DNA of 64,000 nucleotides, taken from assembly GCA_034509925.1 (NCBI GenBank), contig CM067529.1, forward strand, positions 9,442,501 to 9,506,500. Direction: 5' to 3'. Below the pieces are notes generated by a model. It was not told the DNA's origin. It did not search any database and saw only the letters and a program-made list of their open reading frames with translations. Of the stretch, positions 12,601 to 21,984 are shown in pieces (the first letter of the stretch is position 1; each line of letters starts with the position of its first letter). The position numbers were made by a program, and so were the translations under genes. Source of the DNA: Hirudinaria manillensis (lineage: Eukaryota > Annelida > Clitellata > Hirudinida > Hirudinidae).

Positions 12601-15600
12601 CAAGACAAACATATACAAAGACAATCATAAATACAGATTTTATTTGTTACAATGGCAAACGTACACAAAGACATTTTATTTCAGGGCATCCATTGATGTT
12701 CCATTTGGAAAATATGTTCTTGCAACGGATTTCAACCCCAAGTCAAGGGTTGCACTCATTGAAATGAATGATGGAAGCTGCTATAGACTTGAAGTTGGTT
12801 AGTATCAATAAATAAATAAATTTATAAATAAATAAATAAAAATAAATAAATAAATAAATGACTCATTGTTTAGATTAATTATAACAAATTTTACTTTTAT
12901 TTTAAATTAGATTATTTTAATTTAGTCGGAAATCATTTCAGATGAGATGATACTGTCACCATGGTCTGAGATGATGGACGGCCATTTTGCATTCCCAAGA
13001 CCTTGCCAAAAAGTGTCTCTAATTTGCTATGAAGATAAGGTTGCTTATAAACATTCGTTATTTAATAATTATTATTATTATTATTGTTGTTTATTTACTA
13101 CTTATTTATTGTTATTCTATTTATAACTCATATCCATTCATTGTATCAGGAAATTTTGCTAGGCCTGACGGAGCAGTTTAGATTTTTCACGAATGGAAAT
13201 GAGGTTTGTTAGAGTTTGTTGCATGCTCATAATTTCATGAATATTAATTCAGTTTTGTTATTGCAGTTGGCCCAGGATTGTACATCTTACGAAGTTCATA
13301 AGAACTTTGTTCTTCTGACAACTCATTCTCATATACTAAGGAGTCTCCATCTTAAGGATATCCTCACAAGTATGATAATTAAAATAATATATTCTTAATT
13401 AACATTAATATTCACATGAACATTTCCATACACATTTTTTTCAGACGACCTGTCTCTCAGCGTGGGAGAGTCGACAAGAACTTTGGAGAGAGGCTCCAAA
13501 CTGGTTTGTCTCATTCCAAAGGAAACGAAGGTCGTCCTTCAAATGCCGAGAGGTAACTTGGAGGTCATCCATCCCAGGTCACTCCTCATGGAGGCCATCC
13601 AATCGAACATCGACAGGTGGTGAAACGACGGATTTGTTGTCATCATCGGTTGCTTTGAATCTAACGAAATGAATTTCATTGGCTCAGGGTGGATTACAAG
13701 CAGGCATTTGAGCTGTGCAGGAAGCATCGAGTCAACATGAACGTACTTGTTGACCACGACATCAGAGCCTTCGTTCGTCACGTCGCGGACGTCATTGAAC
13801 AGCTCGAGACGACTCACAACATCAACTTACTGATGAGTGACCTTCAGTGAGTTTTAAGTTTTTCTATATCCTTTTTTTAGCATCCATAGTTTCTTGGAAT
13901 TATCGATTATGAACTAACGAATTAACTTGCTAATTAATTGAAAATGAAATCAAAGGGAGCAGGATTACACAAAGTCGATGTACTCGAGTTATTACAAGAA
14001 CAAACAACAAGAGAAGTTCGAGAGTTCAAAAGTCGACGTTGTTTGCGGAGCTTTCAAGGAGGAGATGGAGAAGAAGGATGAAAAGAAGTGAGTTTCTCAT
14101 CTTCCATCTGTCCTTCTGTCGTCGATTTTAAAGTCGTCTATTGACTTCTTTCAGATTCTTTCTCTCCATCCTCATGACCTATTTGAAGAGGTCACCACCG
14201 AACTTAGAAGGGGCACTGATCGAAGTCAAAAGGATGAAAGGTATTCATTGTCGAAAACGAGTCGGAATGATTTCAAGATTTGCTTTAACTTAATTAATTG
14301 GAAAATATTTGCAGACAAGTTGCATGACAACCTGAAGTTCACAGATGATGCTCTCAAATTCCTGACTTACATGGTCGAAGTGAACATCTTGTACGACGTT
14401 GCGCTCGGAACGTACGACCTCAAACTGGCTCTGATGGTCGCCGAAAAGTCTCAGAAAGTTCGTTCGAATTTGCGTTTGATGTTACAAAATGCTTTATTTC
14501 CGTGTGAATGAATTGATTTAAATATTATTGCTATTTATTCAAATTGTCACTATCAGGATCCTAAAGAATACTTGCCTTATTTGAACGAACTGAAGGCAAT
14601 GCCCGCAGATCTGATGAAGTACACGATCGACTTGAAACTCAAAAGATATTCAAAAGCTCTTCACCACATCAGTCATTTGGGTTAATTAATTTCTTAATTA
14701 ATTAATATTAATTAGTTGATATTCATTAATTGATTTAATCACGAGGTACTACCGACTGATGGCTCAGTAGGCTATAGCAATTTATTTCTAACTTTTCCAA
14801 AACAGGTGCCGAGCATTTTGATGAATGCAAGAAGTTGGTCGTCGAACAAAAGTTGTACGCAGAGGCTTTGGATTTGTATGCGGTTGGCACGCAAGAATAC
14901 AAAGTAATTAGAAAATCTGTGCTGAAATCTTTTAATGTTAAGCAGATCCAACGGTTCAGTTGGTTGGTCCCAGCCGATTGGTCTGCACGATGTTTATAAA
15001 ATGGCCACTATTTATTACCACACAATTAATTATTACAACACAAAAGATTATTCATCATGAAAGTTACAGACGCATACGTTTTCCAGGAAATGGCATTGGC
15101 CTATGCGGAGTATTTGGAGTCGCAGAGGAAATACGACGAGTCGGGCATGATGATGTTCAAGGCTGGAGATTTCGATGGAGCTTTGAAAATGTTTGAGGAA
15201 TCCAAGAATTGGAGGTTTGCCTTCTGCTGTGCATCCAACTTGAACTTCAAAGCTGTTGAGGTTGTGGAACTGGCCAGAAAATTTGCAGGTGGGTTTGATG
15301 CACGTCTGAGTGCAAAAAGTTTTTTGCAAGTTTTGATTTTTTATTATTTTATTTGTATTTGAGCTGTATTTTGTCATTCTTTTGAATGCTTCATGTATCC
15401 TAATGGAATCCTTTATATGTTTTATCATTTAATGAACATCTACTTGAATGTGTTCCACAATGAACATTGCCTTTTTAAATTCAATTCAGGATAGTATAAT
15501 ACAACCATAGTATATAATATATTATTCCATTTAATTTATTATTAAATGGAATATTACCCCATAATACATTGTTAATAGTAACTGATTTTATTTTAAAGGT

Positions 15601-17198
15601 CTCTTAATAGATGCACACAGATATCTTGAAGCTGCTCAAATTTTGGAAATTTATGCTGATGTGAGTCACCACTTTCATAACTTCTTGACAAGTTGACCAT
15701 TGAAAATTCAGGCTAATTGAATATTGTTGGCTAATTAGAATAATTTGTTATTAGTAACATGAGCTAATTAGATTACTGAATTAGTGAATATATAATATCA
15801 GCTAATTGAGTTATTTACCAGGATTATGAGGAGGCAGTCATGGCTCTGATTTCTGGTCACAATTGGGATGAGGCCCTGAGGATTGTAAGTTTTGCCAATG
15901 TGCTTTTCATTGGTCATCCTAAAATCAATTGATTGATTGATTGATTGTTCCAGATTTACAAGCATAAGAGGATGGATTTGTTGGAGGTGAATTTCAAACC
16001 ATCCCTGTTGTCGTCTGCTACCGGTTTCCTCGAGTCGATCGAAAAGACGCACGATGACTTCATTATGCACAGGGATCGACTGATGGATGTTCGGAGGACG
16101 AAAGAAATGCAGTCGGACCTGACGAGAGGTTGCTGTTCCATTGATTACTTTGTTTTTTCTTTGTAATTTTTAAAATTTGTGGAACTTTACATTCAGAAGG
16201 AGGAGATGCAAGAGGAAATTGTGACTTGTATTCGGATACTTCGAGCGTTGCTGATGGGGAAAGCATCGCTTCTTCCTCCATCTCGACTGACAGCAGATCT
16301 TCAAGGAAAACAGGGTATTTTGAGATGTTCTAGTGATTTTACTTGTAACATATTTCAATAATAACATTAACATAATGGTGATACATGTAATAATTATAAT
16401 AATAGTATAGCATGTTTATCATTAGTTTTAATATATTCAAAAGGAAAAGTTCAAAGAGTCGTCAGAAACTGGCGAGAAAGAAGTGGAGCCTCAGGAAGGG
16501 CGGACCAACAGAGGAATTTGCATTGATCGAAGTTTTGCATAAAATGGCCACCATGGTGCATGGCTGGAAAGGTTTGTAGTTGTTACTGTTATTACTAAAT
16601 TATATTAATTAAGTGATATTGATTAAATATAATTAAGTGATAAAGATTAATATAACTGGCTATCTTGTTAATACGTTGCAGCTGAAATGGGGGTTTTGTT
16701 GAGGACCTTGTTTATGTTCAATGAGGAAAAGAAGGCACGAACCTTGCAGACGAGCTTGAATGGTGTCATTGAGTGCATTGATCAAGCAATTCCACAAATA
16801 TGGACCTGCCAAAACTCTTCCTCAAGCAACGATTCGGATATGGTTGGAGCCTTTTTTTAATAAATCATTGTCTGTGGATTTGATGATTGCAATTTAATTT
16901 GTCCATTACAGGTTTATGGACCTCACATGTCTTCAAATTCCATTGTCCAAGCGAGATCTGTTGTGGATAATTTGACACCCATGCCAAAAGGTTATCTTTA
17001 AGAAATAATTTTATATATTTATATATATATTATTTATATTTTATGTAATAAAATTTATAATAATTTATATATTATGTATTGTGATCAACTGACTTAAATT
17101 TAACTGCTTCAGATCCAATCCTTACCACTCCTCCATTGTTTGATAAGAAAGATTCTGCATGGAAGCTCAGTATTCTAGAATTTAATCTCGGCAGTTGA
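9700..17198 (+). CDS. ELP1: Elongator complex protein 1 (IKAP/ELP1)
   Basis: 33 exons: 9700-9852, 9924-10073, 10145-10226, 10371-10451, 10512-10597, 10671-10770, 10853-10943, 11071-11194, 11251-11326, 11451-11675, 11810-11983, 12114-12225, 12389-12535, 12685-12797, 12942-13039, 13150-13203, 13267-13369, 13445-13616, 13688-13846, 13956-14087, 14155-14240, 14315-14457, 14557-14680, 14806-14903, 15087-15288, 15599-15660, 15822-15884, 15954-16128, 16197-16314, 16444-16571, 16682-16842, 16912-16990, 17113-17198. They total 3957 nt in frame, 1318 residues (human about 1332). ELP1 is the scaffold of Elongator, which modifies wobble uridines of tRNAs in the cytoplasm. The N-terminal half fits the two beta-propellers ([14 protein letters not shown]). 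The C-terminal half fits the helical repeats ([16 protein letters not shown]). A basic stretch at about 1169-1187 ([19 protein letters not shown]) matches the tRNA-binding segment, and the end WKLSILEF matches the conserved terminus. The exon 11 acceptor at 11809 was chosen over one at 11779 because only it keeps the frame. Confidence 0.95.
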
Positions 17199-17419
17199 AT
17201 GTTTTGTGCAGTGAAGAACCAAAGTTACTAATAATGCCGTCATTGAGATAACAAATAAATTTAAACAAATCAAAAATAATGTTGCAGTTGTTGATATTGA
17301 TGAAAAATATTGCTACAGCTTTTGAAAGCTTCGCTTATGCTTTGCAAGCAGTTACAGAGTGAAAATAAAGCGGTTCCACTAAATATTGTTGAAACTCATC
17401 TTTTCATAATTAATATTCA
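17199..17419 (+). terminator. ELP1 3' flank with poly(A) signals
   Basis: An AATAAA lies at 17254-17259, 56 bases after the ELP1 stop codon, and a second in aaaataaagc near 17362. No coding potential is visible before the LINE remnant begins around 17.42 kb, so the ELP1 transcript probably ends here. Confidence 0.55.
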
Positions 17420-18102
17420 TGAGATCGTTGACACCCCGTGAAAGTGCGCCGATTTTGTCGCGAATGATTTCGACTTAACTTTGAGGGAAGATCGTCATCA
17501 GCACCCGAAGGAAACTTTGAATTTTTTTTTGGAATGGATTTAATAATCTGTTTACATGGTTCGTCAGAAAGTAGGAGTCTCAGATCGCCATGGATACGAA
17601 AGGAAATCCATAATTTCATTGCAATTGTTTTGGGATTGTCGTGATTTTGAACTAAAATTATTATTATTAATGATTTTAACAATTTTTATTTCTCGTTATT
17701 TTAACTTCCTCAAATGCAGTCTCCTAGGACAAGAAAACAGTGACAATGCCAAAGCCTTGAGCGAGACGTTTTCAAATGTAAAGGTATGGACAAGACTGGG
17801 CATCAAGTGAACATTGAGTATGTAGAGGCGTCGACATGGTTTGAGAGAGGCTCTTGAAATAGCATTCAGAGTTTTCTGAAGATTTTCCTGTACAGATATA
17901 ACTTTGAATCGTGAACCGACTTCTATTTCTTATAAATTTTGGGAGATATCTATTGTTCGAATATCTGTTGCTGAATTTTAAGATATGGAATGAAATTGAG
18001 TTTCTGTCTGCTGTGGGTATCGGTTCGTAGCGAAGCACATTTGAGTGGGTTCATTCCATCTGCTCCATCAATCTTTTCATTCCTAGGCCGTCGATGGCCT
18101 CA

Positions 18103-18110
18103 GCACAAGG
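18103..18110. repeat. left 8-bp target-site duplication of the hAT element
   Basis: gcacaagg, identical to 19190-19197 on the other side of the element. Exact conservation indicates a fairly recent insertion compared with the decayed LINE around it. Confidence 0.92.
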
Positions 18111-19189
18111 TAGTGATCGACCGGGGCGACAATTTTAGCCGGGACCGGGGTTCAGGCGGGCCGGGGTTAGCCGGGGCCGGGGTTGAAGCCGGGGTTTGGG
18201 AGGACATCTATAATAACGTTAACTAACGGTGCTTTTATTCTCTAAACATGTTGTAAACGTCAAATAATATATAAGTATGCTTATTATGTCAAAGAGATTC
18301 TGTAAAACCTGTAATAAAAAAAAAATTTCACAACGACAACTATTCCACGCTCCGTTGCGAAAACTTAGAAAAACATTAAATCGTTGATGGAATCTTATGA
18401 AAATCAAATCTTATTGAATACTAATTGATTACTGTTTTGTGAACGCAATAGTGATGAAAGTTAAACGGTAATTTTTTTAAAACTCATAGTTTTAAGGACA
18501 TCATTCCAGGTTCCAGTCGATGATATTTATTTAACTCCATCGAGTTAAGGAAACTTTCTCAGGCTCCTTTTGATGGGAGGGTGCCTGCATCTTGTTCAGG
18601 AACAGAGGAGGGTCATTCAAGCAAGGACAACGACCTGTGGGAAGAAGTATTGAGAGAAGAAGCTTCCGAAATTACGGGAAAGAAAGCACCCGAAGCAGAG
18701 AGGGAATTGGAGGCTTACCTCTCAAAAAAGCGCATAAATAGAACGGATGACCCACTGGCCTACTGGAAAATTTACAGGAGCGAATAACCAGGCTTGGCGA
18801 AGCTGGCAAGGATTTACCTAAGCCCACCTCCCAGTTCAAGTGATAGTGAACGGGAGTTTAAAGTGGCACAGTCTATTCAAAAAGGGAGAATTAGACTGTT
18901 GCCCAAAAATGTTGAAACTTTAGTATTCATTAAGTATAACTTAAGAGCTCTATCGTACTCCACTAATTTGCCGGCTGTACCTGAGGACTTTAACTCTCCG
19001 AACGATATATTTTATGATTCATCGGATGATGAATAAATTTTATTTAAGTTGACAAAGCTAAAAATTCGACTTTTGTTTACCCCCGGCTAAACCCCGGTTG
19101 AATTTAAGCCGGGGCGGGACCGGGGCCGGGACCCCGGTGGTAAAAAAGGCCGGGGTTCAGCCGGATCCGGGGTCCCTGGTCGTTCACTA
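18111..19189 (+). mobile_element. hAT-family DNA transposon, internally deleted
   Basis: The ends are imperfect 16-base inverted repeats: tagtgatcgaccgggg at 18111 and, on the other strand from 19189, tagtgaacgaccaggg. They start with TAGTG, fitting the hAT end consensus. The element is flanked by an exact 8-bp target-site duplication, gcacaagg, at 18103-18110 and 19190-19197, the length hAT elements make. Both subterminal regions (about 18120-18205 and 19080-19170) are dense in ccgggg-type motifs. Only the C-terminal end of a transposase remains inside, so the 1079-bp element is a non-autonomous deletion derivative. It landed inside the LINE and is therefore younger. Confidence 0.92.
18581..19036 (+). 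pseudogene. hAT transposase C-terminal fragment
   Basis: The frame encodes the end of a ZBED/hAT-type transposase: DPLAYWKIYRSE, then a TAA stop at 18785-18787, then in the same frame PGLAKLARIYLSPPPSSSDS and RIRLLPKNVETLVFIKYNL. This is the hAT C-terminal dimerisation region, recognised by the S-x-x-x-E-R-x-F stretch and the R-x-x-L-P-x-x-x-x-x-L-x-F-I-x-x-N-L ending. The N-terminal zinc finger and the catalytic DDE part are absent. The internal stop and missing catalytic domain make it inactive. Confidence 0.85.
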
Positions 19190-19197
19190 GCACAAGG
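19190..19197. repeat. right 8-bp target-site duplication of the hAT element
   Basis: gcacaagg, the partner of 18103-18110. Removing the element and one copy rejoins the LINE reading DLVL to CAEAIDGLG. Confidence 0.92.
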
Positions 19198-20200
19198 TCG
19201 ACAGCAAAGACGAGATAGTTTCAATTGGACGACTATCCTCTTCCTATTGAAATTCCAATTGTTTGGTATAATTCACTCGTAATCATTTCTATTACTGCAT
19301 TGAACAGCATGGGAGACATTGGGTCTCCTTGACGTACTCCTGTATAACGACACCAAGTTACTGAGATCGCAACCAACTCTCATTCCTCCCTGATACAAAT
19401 CTGATATTTAGTTTAGTAGAAGGGACGGAGTTCCGTGTCTGGACGCTGCCCTGAAAATAGGTTTTTACGAAACAGAATCAAAAGCTTTGCTGCTGTCGAC
19501 AAATGTTAGGTTCAACTTTTGAAGTTCAATTCTTTTCTTCTGCAATATCGATTTGATCAGAAAGATGTTCTGTCACATCGTCTCCTGGACAAAAAGCCTT
19601 CTGCCTTATTGACAATGACCAATGTGTGGTCATTCTACCTGCAAGGATGCGATGGAACCGACTGTAATGGGTTGTAGTCACCAGGGGAAGACGCTTCTCT
19701 GCTTCATGGAATGAGTGTTACCAATCCCACTTTGAAGGATATGGGGTGGGATGCCCGTTAACAGCCAAAGGGACATGGACATAGGTAAATCGTTATACCT
19801 GAATTCTTTGAGATAACATTTCCTGATGCCATTTTTTCCTGGACTGCTGTTTTTTTAACCGTCGGAAAGCGATTTCAACTTCCCATTTCTTAACATGGTT
19901 TTGCATACTTGAAATGCCGTACCTTGTTTTTGTTACGAGTCTTTCGTCATCCACTGATATTTCCTCAAGAACTTCGGTCCAATAGTCCGCTATGTTACAA
20001 GATGGATCTGGCCTTTGGTCTTCATAATTTTCTTGAAGAACAATCTGAGCAGCTTCTGAAGGCTACTTCCTGAACAAGGCTTGACGTTTAGCATAATGTT
20101 TTGTACGCTTAGCCATTTTCTCCTTCCTTTTTGATATATGAATTCTTTCTTTGTGGAAGTTTCTCCGGACTGCACTGTTATCAACACTATTTTCAATTGG

Positions 20201-21225
20201 AGTCCTTTGTGAGATTGTGACTGTGTTTTTAATTTAAGTTTAATTTAACTTTTTTGAGATTTTTGTTTTCTATCCATTTTCATGTCAATTTTTCTCAGTC
20301 AATCATTTCCCTTTTCTCGCCCACGAGGTCCGACATATCCTCGCAACTCTTCTTAATTGCACCATAGTTAGGTCTAGGAAATATTTGGTCAGAGACAATC
20401 TCTTTCTTTCCCAAACAATTCAATTCTTTCTCATTTTCAGAGATCTTTCTCTATAATTCGTTGGCATGAGATAATCCTTCTTCAATCAGAATCTCCATCA
20501 GCATCATAACTATAGCCTTGATTTTGTGAACCAGATGACTCTGCTGTTTCAAAATTGTTCCCAGAAACATTGTAGGCAAGCAGGAGATTCTTATATTCTG
20601 TGACTACTGATGGCGGCCAACGATCGATACTGAAATTTTTTGCGAAATTCAATGATGATGCTGACTTGTAGTTTCAGCTCAAGCTCCGTTATTGTCACGA
20701 TAAAATTATTATTATTTTTTTAAATTTTCTCGGCCTCATACGCAAAACACAAACAACAAGATAATCCGGCGGCCTCTCCAAAGTTTAGTGTCCGCACTAG
20801 GGTCCGAGATCACCTTGGACATTAGGTTGGAAGGTGAGGTCAAAATCGACTGCCAATGTCAGTGAGAATTCGCAGTCCGAAAAAGTGAATCTGACCTTGG
20901 AAGAGGGCACTTATGACCTCTCCAGATTTTGTAACTGTGACTGAGAGCACCACCTACGTTAGACTCGTCTTTGAACTCCGCACTCTATAAGAATCCAATC
21001 GTGAACATCTTTAATGTCGTACTTGGAAATCTTGCTCTCGAGACACTTATCTAAATCATAATCATCGGATGCAATGACAACATCAGACACTTTATAGAGG
21101 TCACCTCACCCTGCACACAAATACGGAATTTTCAAACACTTCTCTGTGGGAATACAGGGCTTTATTAATGTAGTATAGCCACTTTTTTTGTAGTTCCAAT
21201 TCTAATTCCATAACGAGAGTGTTGA
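20201..21225. other. decayed sequence of unknown origin between the LINE and the tandem array
   Basis: I see no intact gene. Two short stretches look like former protein-coding DNA. On plus, about 20815-20865 reads LDIRLEGEVKIDCQCQ, then after a frameshift SENSQSEKVNLTLEEGTYDL to about 20940. On minus, about 20970-21105 reads KVSDVVIASDDYDLDKCLES followed by KISKYDIKDVHDWILIECG. I do not recognise either. The last bases before 21226 are ordinary AT-rich sequence that does not belong to the array unit. Confidence 0.4.
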
Positions 21226-21488
21226 ACCCGGATCTAGCCAACAAAACCGACGTCTTGTGGAGGGACCTCTTAAGCCGCGATTGTCCGAAACATGGTGGAC
21301 TCGTGGGCTGCGCGTCTTGGAAAGAACTTTACGGGCAAGAAAAACGGCTCGAGAAGGAGAAGATGGAAGTAAGTAAAATTAACTTCGAGGCGAGACATAG
21401 GGAGGCGTTGGCGAACGTCCACAAATCTCGAGTGGTAAGCGTCCAGCCGTTATCCAAAAAGGCCATCTCGGCAATGAGAAAAAGGTGA
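21226..21488 (+). pseudogene. 5'-truncated Elongin A-like copy at the left edge of the array
   Basis: Homology to the unit begins abruptly at 21226 (acccggatct), matching codon 256 of the full gene, and continues in frame to the TGA at 21486-21488. The promoter and first 255 codons are absent. Two G-to-A differences from every other copy lie in the first 20 bases: ctg to cta (silent) and agc to aac (Ser to Asn). A diverged, truncated edge copy is what unequal exchange leaves at an array end. Confidence 0.9.
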
Positions 21489-21830
21489 ACCATGTTTTCG
21501 TTCTTTAAATTTTTTTTATCCCTCGTTCAATAAATTATAACGTTAAAAAAAAAAACAAACACTCTTTTCGATAAAACACAAACAAACAAACAAACAATTT
21601 TGTTCGATAAAATAGGGTAAAACAATATCGTTGTAATCTAAGCAGATATTCCAAAAATCGTTCAATAAAGTAAAAAATTTATAAAAAAAAAAAAAACAAA
21701 AAAAAAACACTCGTTTCGATAAAACATTCAAAAAAAAAATTTATTCGATAAAATAGGATTATTTATCAATTTATTTATCAATTTAAAATAAAATAGGATT
21801 ATTTATCAATACGATTATTATGCTCGGCGC

Positions 21831-21984
21831 ATCTAGCCCGCGCGCGCAGAATTGGCGCTTTGCCAGCGATACAGGTGCGTGAGGCGCGCCTCGCGAGCCT
21901 ATATAAAGGCGAAAGTCGCTCTAGTAGTCATTTCGATCGTCGCAGCCGCCCGTGAAGCATCTCCGAGAACAGCGTTATTTCCAA
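21831..21984 (+). promoter_or_regulatory. unit promoter: GC-rich block, TATA box, initiator, short 5' UTR (copy 1)
   Basis: The same block precedes all 28 copies. It contains gcccgcgcgcgc (from about 21836), a perfect 12-base palindrome gaggcgcgcctc (21881-21892), a TATA box tatataaa (21900-21907) and an initiator-like tcattt whose A is at 21930, 30 bases after the first T of the TATA box. That spacing is the standard one for RNA polymerase II. It predicts a 5' UTR of about 55 bases before the ATG at 21985. No downstream promoter element was seen at +28. The palindrome could be a dimeric factor site; that is inference. Confidence 0.75.

Larger units (their letters stand above)
17420..20200 (-). 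mobile_element. degenerate R2-clade LINE (reverse transcriptase), split by a hAT insertion
   Basis: Minus-strand reading in shifting frames recovers, in order, motifs of R2/NeSL-type retrotransposons: RQKAFCPGDD (about 19.59 kb), FVDSSKAFDSV (motif A, about 19.49 kb), GVRQGDPMSPMLFNAVI (about 19.30-19.34 kb), and FAVDLVL (about 19.20 kb) where the catalytic A/Y-DD motif is expected. The hAT element at 18111-19189 interrupts right after DLVL. The reading resumes with CAEAIDGLGMKRLM, then RASLKPCRRLYILNVHLMP (about 17.8 kb) and RDKIGALSRG (about 17.45 kb), typical of the R2 thumb and C-terminal region. The 5' part to about 20.2 kb is weak. The second Asp of the active-site pair is replaced by the reading AVD, and there are many stops, so it is dead. 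Borders are approximate; no ribosomal DNA is nearby. Confidence 0.75.

Noticed and set aside
12800-12860. Microsatellite of aaat/taaa repeats in an ELP1 intron
   Set aside because: Ordinary intronic low-complexity sequence, no sign of function.
21852-21984. In-frame extension of the array gene upstream of the ATG (starting at a GTG at 21952), and a 90-codon frame starting at a TTG at 21852
   Set aside because: Nuclear animal genes rarely start at these codons. The first lies between the predicted transcription start and a good ATG, the second begins upstream of the TATA box.
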